Under the pieces are notes generated by a model, which had not been told where the DNA came from, did no database searches, and saw nothing but the letters and a program-made list of their open reading frames with translations. This document shows, piece after piece, positions 30,692 through 43,643 of a stretch of DNA of 64,000 nt (positions within the stretch are counted from its first letter, which is position 1; each line of letters opens with the position of its first letter). Source of the stretch: Chitinophaga sp. E66 (GTDB lineage Bacteria; Bacteroidota; Bacteroidia; Chitinophagales; Chitinophagaceae); contig CP079103.1 of assembly GCA_019285755.1 (NCBI GenBank), positions 3,348,001 to 3,412,000 of the forward strand, read 5' to 3'. The position numbers were made by a program, and so were the translations under genes.

Positions 30692-31062
30692 ATGAAGAAA
30701 GTCGACGCCTACTTCCAACAACTCCCCGAACCGCAGAAAAGCTGCCTGTTAGCCGTGCATAGCATTATCCTGGCGCAAGACCCCAACGTTACCCCGAATG
30801 GAAATACGCCATGCCCATGTATTGTTACAAAGGGAAAATGTTCTGTTACATCCGCATAGACGCCACGCGAAAGGAACCCTACATCGGGATGGTGGAAGGG
30901 AAAAGGCTGGACTACCCCGGCCTGGAGCAGGGCACCCGGTCGCGCATGAAGGTCATGTTCTTTGACCCGGAGGCGGACCTGCCTGCAGATCTGCTGCATG
31001 ATATGCTGAATGAGGCCCTGGATTTTTATCGCAAGGGCGTCATTCCCGTTAAGAAAAAGTAA
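30692..31062 (+). CDS. DUF1801-domain protein
   Basis: About 122 residues: MKKVDAYFQQLPEPQKSCLL, WKYAMPMYCYKGKMFCYIRI and YIGMVEGKRLDYPGLEQGTR. One frame change near 30797. It belongs to the DUF1801/YdhG-like family of small soluble proteins of uncertain role. It converges with the following dehydrogenase gene, stops 3 bp apart. Confidence 0.85.
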
Positions 31063-31065
31063 GGA

Positions 31066-33889
<2,824 letters not shown>

Positions 33890-34089
33890 GTCCTGTCAGA
33901 TTAGTTTCCTGGTTGAGATAAAAACACCTCAAGGTACGTGTTTGGCGCAAATATGCCAATGCCCGGGCGGGAAAGGCTGATTTAGCGGGCAATTCTGGCA
34001 GTCCGGAGCACAGGACAGGCACTCCGGAGGCGGCCGTTTGGCAAACGCCCTAACCTGCTGCTAATTTTCGGTTTGAGGTTACGAAAGAT

Positions 34090-34444
34090 ATGATCCAATT
34101 ATTCCTGCTGAACCCCGATTTCCGGGACCACAAATACCCGCCTTCCGGTCAGACTTATTACTGTCCTTCCAGCGCCTGGCTGGAGGGTATCCTGCATTAT
34201 TATCCCTCACTGCGCAATGAGATGCAGGTGATTTATGTCGACTTCCCGCGCCCCGGGTAGCGCTGGAGGCGGTACTCGGTCCGCAGTACACGGATTGCCC
34301 GGCGCTGGTCTTTAGTCCGGAGGACGATCCCTGGCCCCTTAGCGGTCAGTTCACCTATGCCGGGGGCGTCATTTCACGAACGATATGATGGTGATCGCGC
34401 GTTTTTTCGCGGAGAAGTGGGGCGTTTCGCTCCCGCATCCTTGA
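34090..34444 (+). CDS. DUF3088-domain protein
   Basis: About 117 residues: MIQLFLLNPDFRDHKYPPSG, QTYYCPSSAWLEGILHYYPS and LRNEMQVIYVDFPRPR, then after frame changes near 34252 and 34372 VALEAVLGPQYTDCPALVF and NDMMVIARFFAEKWGVSLPH. The fold is thioredoxin-like with a single CPSS cysteine. Function unknown. It is divergent from the dehydrogenase gene. Confidence 0.8.
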
Positions 34445-34464
34445 TCCGGCCCAATCGGCCTGAA

Positions 34465-34640
34465 ATCTGATACGGTTACAATGCGGTATCCATACTAAGG
34501 CATTACGGCGCCAATACGAAACCAATACGGTCCCTATACGGTCCTAATACGGTTACAATACGGTTACAATACGGTTACAATACGGTTACAATACGGTTTT
34601 AATACGGTTGCAATACGGTTACAATACGGTTACAATACGG
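34465..34640. repeat. Array D: sixteen 11-bp units of ttacaatacgg type
   Basis: Sixteen contiguous 11-bp units. The units at 34553, 34564, 34575, 34586, 34619 and 34630 are exact ttacaatacgg copies. The upstream units (34476-34552) are progressively degenerate, for example tatccatacta, aggcattacgg, aaccaatacgg and tcctaatacgg. The array ends in the boundary motif GGTTAGATGACAAT (34639-34652), which also ends array A. The gradient of decay suggests growth at the 3' side. Confidence 0.95.
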
Positions 34641-34642
34641 TT

Positions 34643-34715
34643 AGATGACAATTCACGGGCGTATTGCCCGATTTGATGACAATCCCTCCGATAAGTAGTC
34701 AACCTGCTACTTATC
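34643..34715. repeat. GATGACAAT repeats with two hairpins
   Basis: GATGACAAT at about 34644 and 34674 flanks a hairpin CGGGC-gtatt-GCCCG (34656-34670). A second hairpin has a perfect 9-bp stem GATAAGTAG / CTACTTATC (34690-34698 and 34707-34715) with an 8-nt loop. More copies of gatgacaa occur near 34854 and 34871. There is no T-run after either hairpin, so they do not look like terminators. Confidence 0.7.
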
Positions 34716-34744
34716 AGGCAGTTACCTACTCCTAATAACCCTCG

Positions 34745-34799
34745 CGTCTGCCGCTCGTCTGCCCTTCGTCTGCCCCTCGTCTGCCCCTCGTCTGCCGCA
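34745..34799. repeat. Array E: five 11-bp units of cgtctgcccct type
   Basis: Units cgtctgccgct, cgtctgccctt, cgtctgcccct, cgtctgcccct and cgtctgccgca. The two central units are exact reverse complements of the unit of array B at 6841-6884. No gene is recognised from 34445 to 35033. Confidence 0.95.
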
Positions 34800-34917
34800 A
34801 TCGCCCTTTAACTGGCCAGTAAATTGCTCAATATAGCAGCATACTTCCGATGACAATTCTATCATTACTTGATGACAAAACTTTTGAGTTTCCGGTAGCC
34901 TGATAACCGACGTTTGC

Positions 34918-34954
34918 TGTCCGCCGATGTACGGAAGCTGTCCGATTCCGGACA
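34918..34954 (+). promoter_or_regulatory. TGTCCG inverted-repeat site upstream of the FtsX-like permease gene
   Basis: TGTCCG at 34939 and CGGACA at 34949 form a perfect inverted repeat with a 4-bp spacer. A second TGTCCG lies at 34918, 21 bp (two helical turns) upstream, with CGGA at 34932 as partial partner. About 80 bp before the permease start. Probably an operator; the regulator is not known. Confidence 0.5.
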
Positions 34955-35033
34955 ATTCCGCCCTGAGCTGATCCCGAAACGCCCGTAGATGCTGCATGCC
35001 CCCGATTGGCATGCGGCTTGCCGCCAGCCCGGC

Positions 35034-37424
35034 ATGCTCATGAACTACTTCCGGACCGCCTGGAGAAACCTCCTCCGGCACAAAAGCATTGCCGTCATTA
35101 ACCTGGCCGGTCTTTCCATCGGCTTTACATTCTGCATGCTCATTGCCCTTTATCTCCAACACGAGCTGCGTTATGAGGACTTCCAGCAAAAGGGGCACCG
35201 CATAGCCAGGGTGATCATGGAGTACCGGTTCGGAACGGAAGGACAATCAAGCAGTGGCGATTTTACCAGTATGAAGGTAGCCCCTCATTTCCAGCAAAAT
35301 TTCCCGGAAGTGGAGTCTGCCGTCAGGATGAGCAAGGCTAACCGGGTGATCCGCAGGGGCGAACATCTCCAGGAAGAAAAGAACTTTTATTACGCAGACT
35401 CGACCTTCTTCCGGATCTTCACCTATCCCCTCCTGCAGGGGAATCCGCAAACCGCCCTGGTTGGTCCGGACAAAGTAGTGCTCACTACTTCCACAGCCCG
35501 GCGTTATTTCGGTACCGAGAATCCCATTGGGAAAACCATTCTTGTGGGCACTGGCGCAAAACCTTTTGAGGTGACGGGCATCACTGCCGATTGCCCTACC
35601 AATTCTATGATCCGGTACGACTTCCTGGCGTCGTTTACATCTATAGGCATTCAACCCCATGACCTTACGACCTACTGGAATGCGAATGTCTCCACTTACC
35701 TGCTCCTGAAAGACGTGCCCGCTATCGCTACCTTGCAGGCCAAACTCCCCTTTTATGAAAAAGGAATCGGAGGGCACCGGCGCCAGCATCAATTTTCACC
35801 TGGAGCCCCTGCGGAACATCCACCTCCATTCCGAACACGACGGCTTTGAACCGGTAGGAAGTATGACGGTAATTTATGTACTCGTGGCCGTAGGCTTGCT
35901 CATCCTGCTCATCGGCTGCTTTACCTACATCAACCTCAGCACTGCCCGCAGTATGGAAAGAGCCCGGGAAGTAGGGGTTCGTAAAGTGCTCGGCGCGGGT
36001 CCCAAACAACTCTTCTGGCAATTCATGATCGAATCCGCCATGTTGTGCCTGTTGGCCATGGCGTTCAGTATATTGCTGGCTTCCCTACTGTTGCCTTACT
36101 TCAGCTCGCTGACGGGAAAACGCTGTCGCTCGCTTCCCTGCTCTCAGGATCGTTTATCGCGTTTGCCCTTGCGGTGGCCCTTTTTGTGAGTATAGCCGCC
36201 GGGAGCTACCCTGCCCTCGTCCTGACCGGTTATCAGCCCGTAAAAGTCCTGAAAGGGGCCTTCCAGCGTACGAACACGGGACAATGGGTGCGCAAATCGC
36301 TCATCACGTTTCAGTTCGCTATTTCCGTGTTCCTCATCGCCTGTACCCTCATCGTCCGGCAACAGCTTCAATTCATCCAGCATAAAAAACTCGGATTCGA
36401 CCGTGAACACCAGATCGTATTGCCAATCGACAGTAAAATCCAGCCGCAGTACGAGTCCCTTAAACAGTCATTCAAAGCTGTCCCGGGCGTTCTGGAAATG
36501 GCCCGGTGCGTCCGTACGCCTATAGAGGGCGGCGGCGGGCACAATATGAGAACCGCGGACATGCCGGAAGATCAGCAAATGAACGTAACCGCTAACCCCG
36601 TAGATCAAGATTTTATCCGGACAACCGGTATGCAGCTCATTGCCGGCACCGGCATCACAGAACAGGACGTAAAGGACATCAATACCGAAGATCAAAAGTC
36701 TCCACTGTACCATTTTGTCCTCAATGAAACCGCCGCCCGCCAACTCGGCTGGACGCCCGAACAAGCCGTAGGGCAGCGCCTCTGGCTCGGCAACCAACGG
36801 CCCGGCATCATCAGGGTGTCGTAAAGACTTTCACTTCAAATCATTCCACCATGCCATCCAGCCATTCGTGCTGTTCCCACTGGAGTATAGCGCGAAGATC
36901 ATCGTAAAGCTGGACGGCCGCAATATGCAGCGCAGTATCGCGCAAATGGAGGCCATCTGGGCGAAAACTGCGCCACACCGGCCATTCGTTTATTCATTCA
37001 TGGATGAGGACTATAACCGCATTTACGCCAGCGAGATCCGCCTTGCCAAAAGCATGGATTTGTTCGCGCTCGTCGCCATCGCGCTTGCCTGCCTGGGATT
37101 ATTCGGGCTCTCTGCTTATACCGTGAAGCAGCGTTTCAAAGAGATCGGCATCCGTAAGATACTGGGCGCTTCAGCCCAGGGCATTCTCGTTTTGTTGTCG
37201 GGCGGATTTGTGCGGTTATCGCTCATCGCTATTTTTATCGGGCTACCGCTGGCTGGTGGGCCTCAGGTCTTTGGCTGGAGGAATTCAGCTACCGGGCGCC
37301 CGTCAGCTGGCTGATATTCGCCATAGCAGGCGGCATCCTGTTGCTGCTGACCATCGTCACGGTAGGGTTCCAGGCAATGAAGGGCCTTACGGCCAACCCG
37401 GTTAACAGCCTTCGTTCTGAATAA
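35034..37424 (+). CDS. MacB/FtsX-like ABC transporter permease 1
   Basis: About 797 residues. Begins MLMNYFRTAWRNLLRHKSIA, VINLAGLSIGFTFCMLIALY (TM1). A MacB periplasmic core domain (RRYFGTENPIGKTILVGTGA) follows. The first FtsX domain has VLVAVGLLILLIGCFTYINL, AREVGVRKVLGAGPKQLFWQ; the second ends KEIGIRKILGASAQGILVLL, with C-terminal GLTANPVNSLRSE. Frame changes near 35765, 36115, 36815 and 37260. These permeases work with a separate ATPase, which is not seen here, in lipoprotein or peptide export or stress response. It is tandem with a paralogue 26 bp downstream. Confidence 0.9.
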
Positions 37425-37450
37425 ATATTCCCAGTTTTAATCGTCGTATC

Positions 37451-39861
37451 ATGCTCATCAATTACATCCGGATTGCGCAACGAAACCTGTTGAAGCACCG
37501 CTTCCACTCAGCCCTCAACATTGCCGGCCTTACTACAGGCATCGCCTTTGCCATGCTGGTGCTGGCGTATGTGTGGAGCGAGCTGCAGGTGAACCGTGGA
37601 TTGAAGAACGCATCCCGCCAGCATATCCTGCTCAGCAAATGGAAAGACCCGAACATGGGGTTCGAACTGGCGACTTTTGGTAATATGGCCGTGGCACTGA
37701 AAGAAGAATATCCCGCGTTGGTGGAGAACTATTACCGCTGGGATGGCGTCACCGGGCAAGTAAGTATCGGTGACAACGCATTTCGTGAAGGCCTCCAGAT
37801 CGGCGATAGCACGTTGTTGAAGATGTATGGGTTTAAAGTTATTTCGGGAGATGCTTCCCGGGCGCTGCTCTCGCCCATGTCGGTAGTCTTAACTGCCAGT
37901 AAGGCGAAAAAGTTTTTCGGCGAAACGGATGTAGCTGGCAGAACGATCGGGATCGACAACTTCGCGGGAAAGCGGCTGCAGTTCAATATTGACGCCGTCA
38001 TTGCCGACCCCGCACGCAACACTGTCAATAACCTCGATACCCGTAACGACAATGGCATATTCCTGCCCTCGGCTGCGCTGCCCTACTTCGGACGGGACAT
38101 GAATAACTGGACCAGTCCCTTCATCGTAGACCTGGTTGAACTGCGTGAAGGCGTTACCGCCGCAGACCTTGAAAAGCCGCTTGCCGCTTTACTGAAAAAA
38201 CATACTAACGCCGGGGTTGCCGCCAATTTGCGCGTGGAAGCGGTTCCGCTGACCGACTACTACCTCAGCAGCAACAACGGTCTCGTGAAACGGATGCTGT
38301 ACACGCTGTCCGGCATCGCGCTGTTCATCCTGCTCATGGCCATCGTCAATTTTGTGAATCTCTCGGTTAGCAGGGCATCGTCCCGTTTGAAGGAAATCGG
38401 CGTAAGAAAGGCATTAGGCGGGCGAAGGCAGCAACTGATCTGGCAGTTCCTGTTAGAATCCGGCCTGCTGGTGACGGCCTCCGCCATCGCTGCTACCGGT
38501 CTTTATTTCGCGCTGAAAGGGCCTTGCGGACAACTGCTGGGCAAAACCTTACCGGGGCTTACTGACTTCCCGGCCTGGTTCGCGTTATTCCCGCTTGCAC
38601 TGGTTGTGCTGACGGGCCTGGCGGCAGGACTGTATCCCGCTTTCGTCCTGTCCTCTTTCCGGGTGACGGATGCGCTGAAAGGCAAGCTGAAAGTTTCCCG
38701 CGAAAAAGTGAGCCTGCGCAAATCGCTCGTGGGCTTCCAGTATATCACCGCGGCCGTAGTGCTCGTGGCTGCGTTCATCATCAGCCGGCAGGTGCAACTG
38801 TTCTTCAGCAACAACCTCGGGTATGATAAATCCTACCTCGTTTCTTTACCGCTTCCCCGCGACTGGACACCCGAAGGCGTCAGCCGCATGCAGAACATCC
38901 GCGGGCAACTGGCACAATTGCCGGAAGTGCAGTCAGCTTCTCTTTCCTTCGAGATCCCCGACGGCAATAATTCCGGTAACATATCGGTATATGGCGCGGG
39001 CAGGGATTCCGCGAATGCCATCACCACTTACCAGTTGTACGCGGATGAATTTTTCGCCCAAACATACGGTATGCCCATGGCGGCCGGCCGGTTCTTTGTG
39101 AATCCGGGGCAGCAGGTGCCGCCCGGTACGATCGTCATTAACGAGACACTGGCGCGCCTGTTCGGGTGGCAATCGGCCACCGATGCCATCGGGCAACAGC
39201 TTAAACCGGTAGGATTCAACATTGCGCTGACGGTGAGCGGTGTGGTAAAAGACTTCCACTTCTCATCCATGCAGCAAGCGGTACAGCCCATCGTTTTCGT
39301 GCACCCTTCAGCCACCAACATCTACCGCTATATGTCCCTGAAGCTGGCGCCCGGCGCGGGATAACGGCACAGATGGAGACGGTCCGCAAAAAGTGGTCTG
39401 AACTAATGCCGGGTGCGCCGTTCGAGTACAAATTTACGGACCAGATGCTGGAGCGTATGTACGATACCGAGCTCCGCCTTAAATACGCCGCTTATGCCGC
39501 TACAGGCCTGGCGCTTGTCATCGTTCTGCTGGGTGTGATGGGCATGATCTCTTTCAGTATCGAAAAACGCACCAAGGAAATAGGCGTGCGCAAAGTGTTG
39601 GGGGCTTCCGTAAACGGGATCATCAGCCTGTTCGTGAAAGAGTTCGTCCGCGTGATCACCATCGCCATGTTCATTGCTTTCCCCGTCGCCTGGTTCATCA
39701 TGAACAATTGGCTGAACGATTATGTGTACCGCATTCCCATCACACCAGCGCCCTTTATCGCGGCCTTCGTACTGCTGGCTGTAGTAACGGCAATGCTGAT
39801 ATTCGTGCAGACCTTCCGGGCGGCTAATGCCAATCCCATCAAAAGCCTCCGGACGGAATAA
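37451..39861 (+). CDS. MacB/FtsX-like ABC transporter permease 2
   Basis: About 803 residues. MLINYIRIAQRNLLKHRFHS, ALNIAGLTTGIAFAMLVLAY (TM1), MacB core with SVVLTASKAKKFFGETDVAG, FtsX part with LFILLMAIVNFVNLSVSRAS, SRLKEIGVRKALGGRRQQLI and VLTGLAAGLYPAFVLSSF. One frame change near 39360, then RTKEIGVRKVLGASVNGIIS and FRAANANPIKSLRTE. Same architecture as the preceding gene but clearly diverged, as usual in the Bacteroidota permease tandems. A terminator follows at 39899. Confidence 0.92.
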
Positions 39862-39884
39862 TACAATTCACAGGTGCATTATAT

Positions 39885-40740
39885 TTAGCGAACATAGAAA
39901 AGCCTCCGGATACTCCCCGGAGGCTTCCTTTTTATCCAATCAGTTATTTTTTTGCGGATTTCCTGTAACATGAGCGGATAAGCCGGGCCCGGCATGTTGC
40001 CGTGGTCGTACCCGTCAAATTCGTAGAGACGGGTATTTTTATGACCGGCGAGCTGCATCATACGCGCCCAATAAGCGTTCTCTTCATAGCGGCCCATCAT
40101 TTCCTTTTCGCGGTCGCCCGTGTAAAGGAACAGGGCGGCGCATCGGCGCGGACGTGGTATAGGGGTGCAAAGGCATCTATGACAGGCGTCAGCTCAGCGA
40201 TCTTCCGCTCATTGCGGACGGTAAAATGGGTAATGGCCTGCGAACTGAAAGGGAATAAGGCCGCAATGCGGTTGGCGTCAATGTGATACGGTGCCAGCCA
40301 TTGCTTGTCGAGGCCCACCATGGCCGTGAGGTAACCTCCGGCGGAGTGGCCCGCAACATAGATGCGGTTGGTATCTCCCGAACTCCGCCGCATGCCGGAA
40401 GGCCAGGCTACCGCGGCGGCGGCGTCTTCGATATAGGCGGGACAAGTCACTTTCGGGCTGAGCCGGTAATTCACCGCCATCACGATTACGCCCTGCTGCA
40501 TCAGTTCTTTCGGAATGAACTTATTGCCGCCTGTAATCCCTCCCCATGGAACCATACGATCACCGGCAGCTTCGCCGGTCGAACGGGATAATAGACATCC
40601 AGTACGCAACGCTCCCGCATATATGCGTCGGTTTTTCCACTGCGGTAGGGCACGTTGTCTTTACGTTGATAGGTAAGCGTATCCTGGCCGGAAACGGCGA
40701 GGGTCAGCAGCAGGAAGAGGCAGCTCAACAAGTGTTTCAT
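39885..40740 (-). CDS. Alpha/beta-hydrolase esterase (BD-FAE/carboxylesterase-like)
   Basis: Signal peptide MKHLLSCLFLLLTLAVSGQD. The HGG-type oxyanion region VIVWFHGEGLQ spans a frame change near 40560. The nucleophile elbow is YVAGHSAGGYLTAM, the acid lies in LYTGDREKEMM (frame change near 40105) and the His in EFDGYDHGNMPG. About 280 residues. The last codons (RKPPGSIRRLFYVR) run through the terminator hairpin of the convergent permease gene, so the true stop may be earlier if a base is missing near 39940. Secreted or periplasmic sugar-ester or peptide esterase; substrate unknown. Confidence 0.85.
39899..39935. terminator. Rho-independent terminator after the permease pair
   Basis: The 9-bp stem AGCCTCCGG / CCGGAGGCT (39901-39909 and 39917-39925, loop about 7 nt) is followed by tcctttttat on the plus strand and preceded by gaaaa, so it can also work on the minus strand. 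It lies 38 bp after the stop of the second permease gene. Confidence 0.82.
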
Positions 40741-40777
40741 ACCCGTTAAAATAGAAAAATATTATGGTAAAACGGCA

Positions 40778-41216
40778 TTACCACCAATCGGTGTTGTCGA
40801 TGATTTTGCCTTCTTTGTCGAAGACGAGCCTGATGTCGTCAGGGTACCGTCCAGCTCGATCTGATACAGTTCCGTCTTGTCGCGGGTCACTTTCTCCGCG
40901 TCATCGATCTTATAGCCTTTATATTGGGTGCGGATGGCTTTGGACACTGCGGGCGGCAGGGCGCCGGCACGGACGTCGCACTTCCAGGCGAGCAGTTTGC
41001 CGTTGGGTTGATAGAGCGCTTTGTGATCTGTGCGGGAGACGTCGAAGTCTGCCTCGAGGCGTTCCCCTTCCGCGCCCATTCCACTTCTTTGGCGTTGGGG
41101 AATTTCTTCTTAAAGTTTTTCTCTACGGCGGCAGGAACGCCATGCTGCACGCGGATATCCTGCGCAAAGGCGCTTCCGGTCAGGCAGCATGCCAACATCA
41201 GCAATAATGCTTTCAT
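40778..41216 (-). CDS. PepSY-like domain periplasmic protein
   Basis: Signal peptide MKALLLMLACCLTGSAFAQD, then two PepSY-like repeats: VPAAVEKNFKKKFPNAKEVE with WKCDVRAG, and PPAVSKAIRTQYKGYKIDDA with EKVTRDKTELYQIELDG. Frame changes near 41075 and 40840; the corrected end reads LVFDKEGKIIDNTDWW. About 146 residues. Small periplasmic proteins of this family are common in Bacteroidota; their role is unclear. Confidence 0.85.
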
Positions 41217-41257
41217 TTGCGAACGGTTTATGTACCGTATGAAGATAATCAAATCCC

Positions 41258-42495
41258 CTAAATGCCCTCCTCCTGAAAATCTTTCACTTTCGGCCGCAGC
41301 GTCACAGCAACATCACCACCGCGGCCAGGATCACGACAGACATCAGCGCGAAGTCGCGGCCCAGGTTACCTGCGTCGGTAGACCGGCCCAGCCAGCCTGT
41401 AATCAGTGCGCCGGAGAATACCCCGCCCATGTTCATGATGCCATATGCGGTAGCGCGGCTGCGCGGGGCCACGAACTGGCAGAGGATGGGCATATTGTTG
41501 GCATCGAACATCCCGAAGCCCGCACCGAAGAAGAATGCCGCGGCAACGAGGAAGAATACCGACCCTCCCAGCCCCAGGAACAACAAGGCGGGTATGGTTA
41601 GCGACAGCCCGATGGCGCTTGTATAAACCCTGCCGCGCACATTGCGCTGCACCCAGCGGTCAGACAGCATACCGCCCGCCACCACGCCGATGAGCGAGGA
41701 GGCGGCGATGGTGATCGTCGCCAATGGGCCCGCTTCGCTCATGGGCACACCGAGACTGTTGGAGAACAGGGTCGGCAACCAGTTTTTTATAGCCCAGCCG
41801 GGAATGCTGGGAATGGAGAAGTAAAGGAAGATGACCCAAAACGGCAGCAGCCCCAATAAGCCCCTCAGCCCTCCGAACAATGGCCGGGGCTTGTCGTGGA
41901 TGGAAGCCGCAGGCATTTCCGGCCGCTTTTCATGCAGGAACGCCATGAGTACCACGGCGTAGCCGATACCGATCAGCCCGAACCAATGGAAGGTAGCCTG
42001 CCAGGAGGCCGCGGCGGCAATGGTGGCGCCGAACCCGCCGAGGGCCTGCCCCATGTAAAGGCCGGTCATATGGATCCCTACGGCCAGGGAGCGCGTGGTA
42101 CCGGTATGATAGTCCGCAATGAGCGATAAAGCCGCCGGGATATACAGCGCCTCGCTTACGCCCATGATGGCGCGGAGGAGATACAGCTGCCAGAAATCGC
42201 CGGCATAACCCATGAGCAGCGTTACGGCCGACCAGACGAACAGGCTGCCCGTGATGAGCCATTTGCGGTTGAAGCGGTCGGCCGCGAGGCCGGACAGCGG
42301 CGACATCAGTCCGTAGATCCAAAGGAACACCGCCATCAGCCGCCCGAAATTGGTGGCGCTTTCCAGCTCGTGGATATCCAGCTGGATGGCGGGCTTCATG
42401 GTGGAGAGCATCTGCCGGTCGAGGTAATTGAGCAGCGCTACGATCCAGAGGAGCGCCACTACCAGCCATGGGTAATATCTTGCGTTTTTCATCAT
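41258..42495 (-). CDS. MFS transporter, probably the sialic-acid importer of the locus
   Basis: About 412 residues with 12 membrane segments. MMKNARYYPWLVVALLWIVA, the MFS signature after TM2 (LSGLAADRFNRKWLITGSL) and GVVAGGMLSDRWVQRNVRGR after TM8 are clear. One base change near 41300 extends the end from VVMLL to LRPKVKDFQEEGI at 41258. It resembles the anion:cation symporter group that contains hexuronate and sialic-acid (NanT-type) carriers. It follows the NanM-like gene by 42 bp on the same strand, so an inner-membrane sialic-acid symporter is the best reading. Confidence 0.85.
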
Positions 42496-42537
42496 GTCCT
42501 TACTACCGTGGGAAGTTTTAAAACTAGTCAAATAAAA

Positions 42538-43640
42538 TCACTCCGCCGTGCGCACGCGGGGCGTCCGGGTACCGGGGCGCACTTCGCCGCCGGGCAATAC
42601 CAACATGCCGTTCCAGTTGACCAGCGGCGTGGTTACCGGGGCCCAAAGGCTGCCGTTGGGCTTCTGCGGCGCGTCTGCCAGCTTTTGTGTGGGGATGTGG
42701 CCACTGAGCGCCCAGTCGTCCTGCTCCGAATTGTAAGCGTAGATCGTATCCGGGAAGCCTGGGTGGCGTTCACGTAACGTAGACGCCTGTGCCGCGTCTG
42801 CGCCGGAATCACCGCCGAAGACGAGCAGCCGACCGTCTTTACCCAATGCTGCAGGCGTTGGGGCCGCGACCGTAGCCGCAGGCATGGGCGCGCAGGCACG
42901 CCAGCCGCTGTCCGGATGATAACGCCATGCATCGCGAAGGTACTCGCGGGCGCCATCGTGCAGGGCCGTGCCGCTGAAGAGGAAAACGACTGCCCCGAGG
43001 CGCCTGCAACGCTCAGCATTCTCGCCGGACCGGGCCATACTGGTAATGCCTGCCATCCACTGGCAGACGAAGTATCCGAAAGATCCAGCATAAAGAAGTC
43101 ATGTGCCGCCCTGGGGCTATCCGGAGCGCGGAGGCCACCGGCAACATAGATGCGATTGCCTGCCAATGCCCCGCAGCTGTTGGCGAGCGGCGCTGGCAAG
43201 GGCGGATACTGCGTCGTTTCAAGCCGGCCGTCTTTCCATTGCAACAGGAACACATCCGCATAATGCCCTCCGGCATTACTGCCGCCGATGCAGAGCAGAC
43301 CGTCTTTCGTAGTGATGGAAACGCCGTAACCCAGCGGGCGCGGTAGTTTCCCGGCTTCCTTCCAACGGCCGTTCCGCTGCTCCAGCACGAATACATTATC
43401 GTACCAGGTCTTCACACCGCCATTCCAGGGCGTTCCGCCATTTGGGAAATTGGCGCCGCCTGCTACCAGCAGGGCGCCGTTGGAAACACCGGCAAATGAT
43501 CCCGCAAATCCCGTTTCGTCAGGGATGGGCGGAAGCGTATCCCAACGATACGCCGCCTGCCCTGTTTCCGTTTCACGCATCGTGCAACTTTCCGTCATAC
43601 AACAGGTCCATATAAACATTAAGAAAAGAGAATACTTCAT
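42538..43640 (-). CDS. nanM: N-acetylneuraminate epimerase (mutarotase), Kelch-repeat
   Basis: About 367 residues. The N-terminus MKYSLFLMFIWTCCMTESCT is a lipoprotein-type signal. Kelch blades are visible as ALLVAGGANFPNGGTPWNGG, KDGLLCIGGSNAGGHYADV, GNRIYVAGGLRAPDSPRAAH and GRLLVFGGDSGADAAQ, ending MLVLPGGEVRPGTRTPRV. The start of the first blade with ANFPNG is typical of NanM. One frame change near 43020. NanM converts alpha- to beta-Neu5Ac in the periplasm. It lies between the PKD/LamG lipoprotein and the importer genes. Confidence 0.85.
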
Positions 43641-43643
43641 ATA

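Noticed and set aside
34465..34799. CRISPR array
   Set aside because: The units are contiguous 11-mers without spacers, and no cas gene is present in the window.
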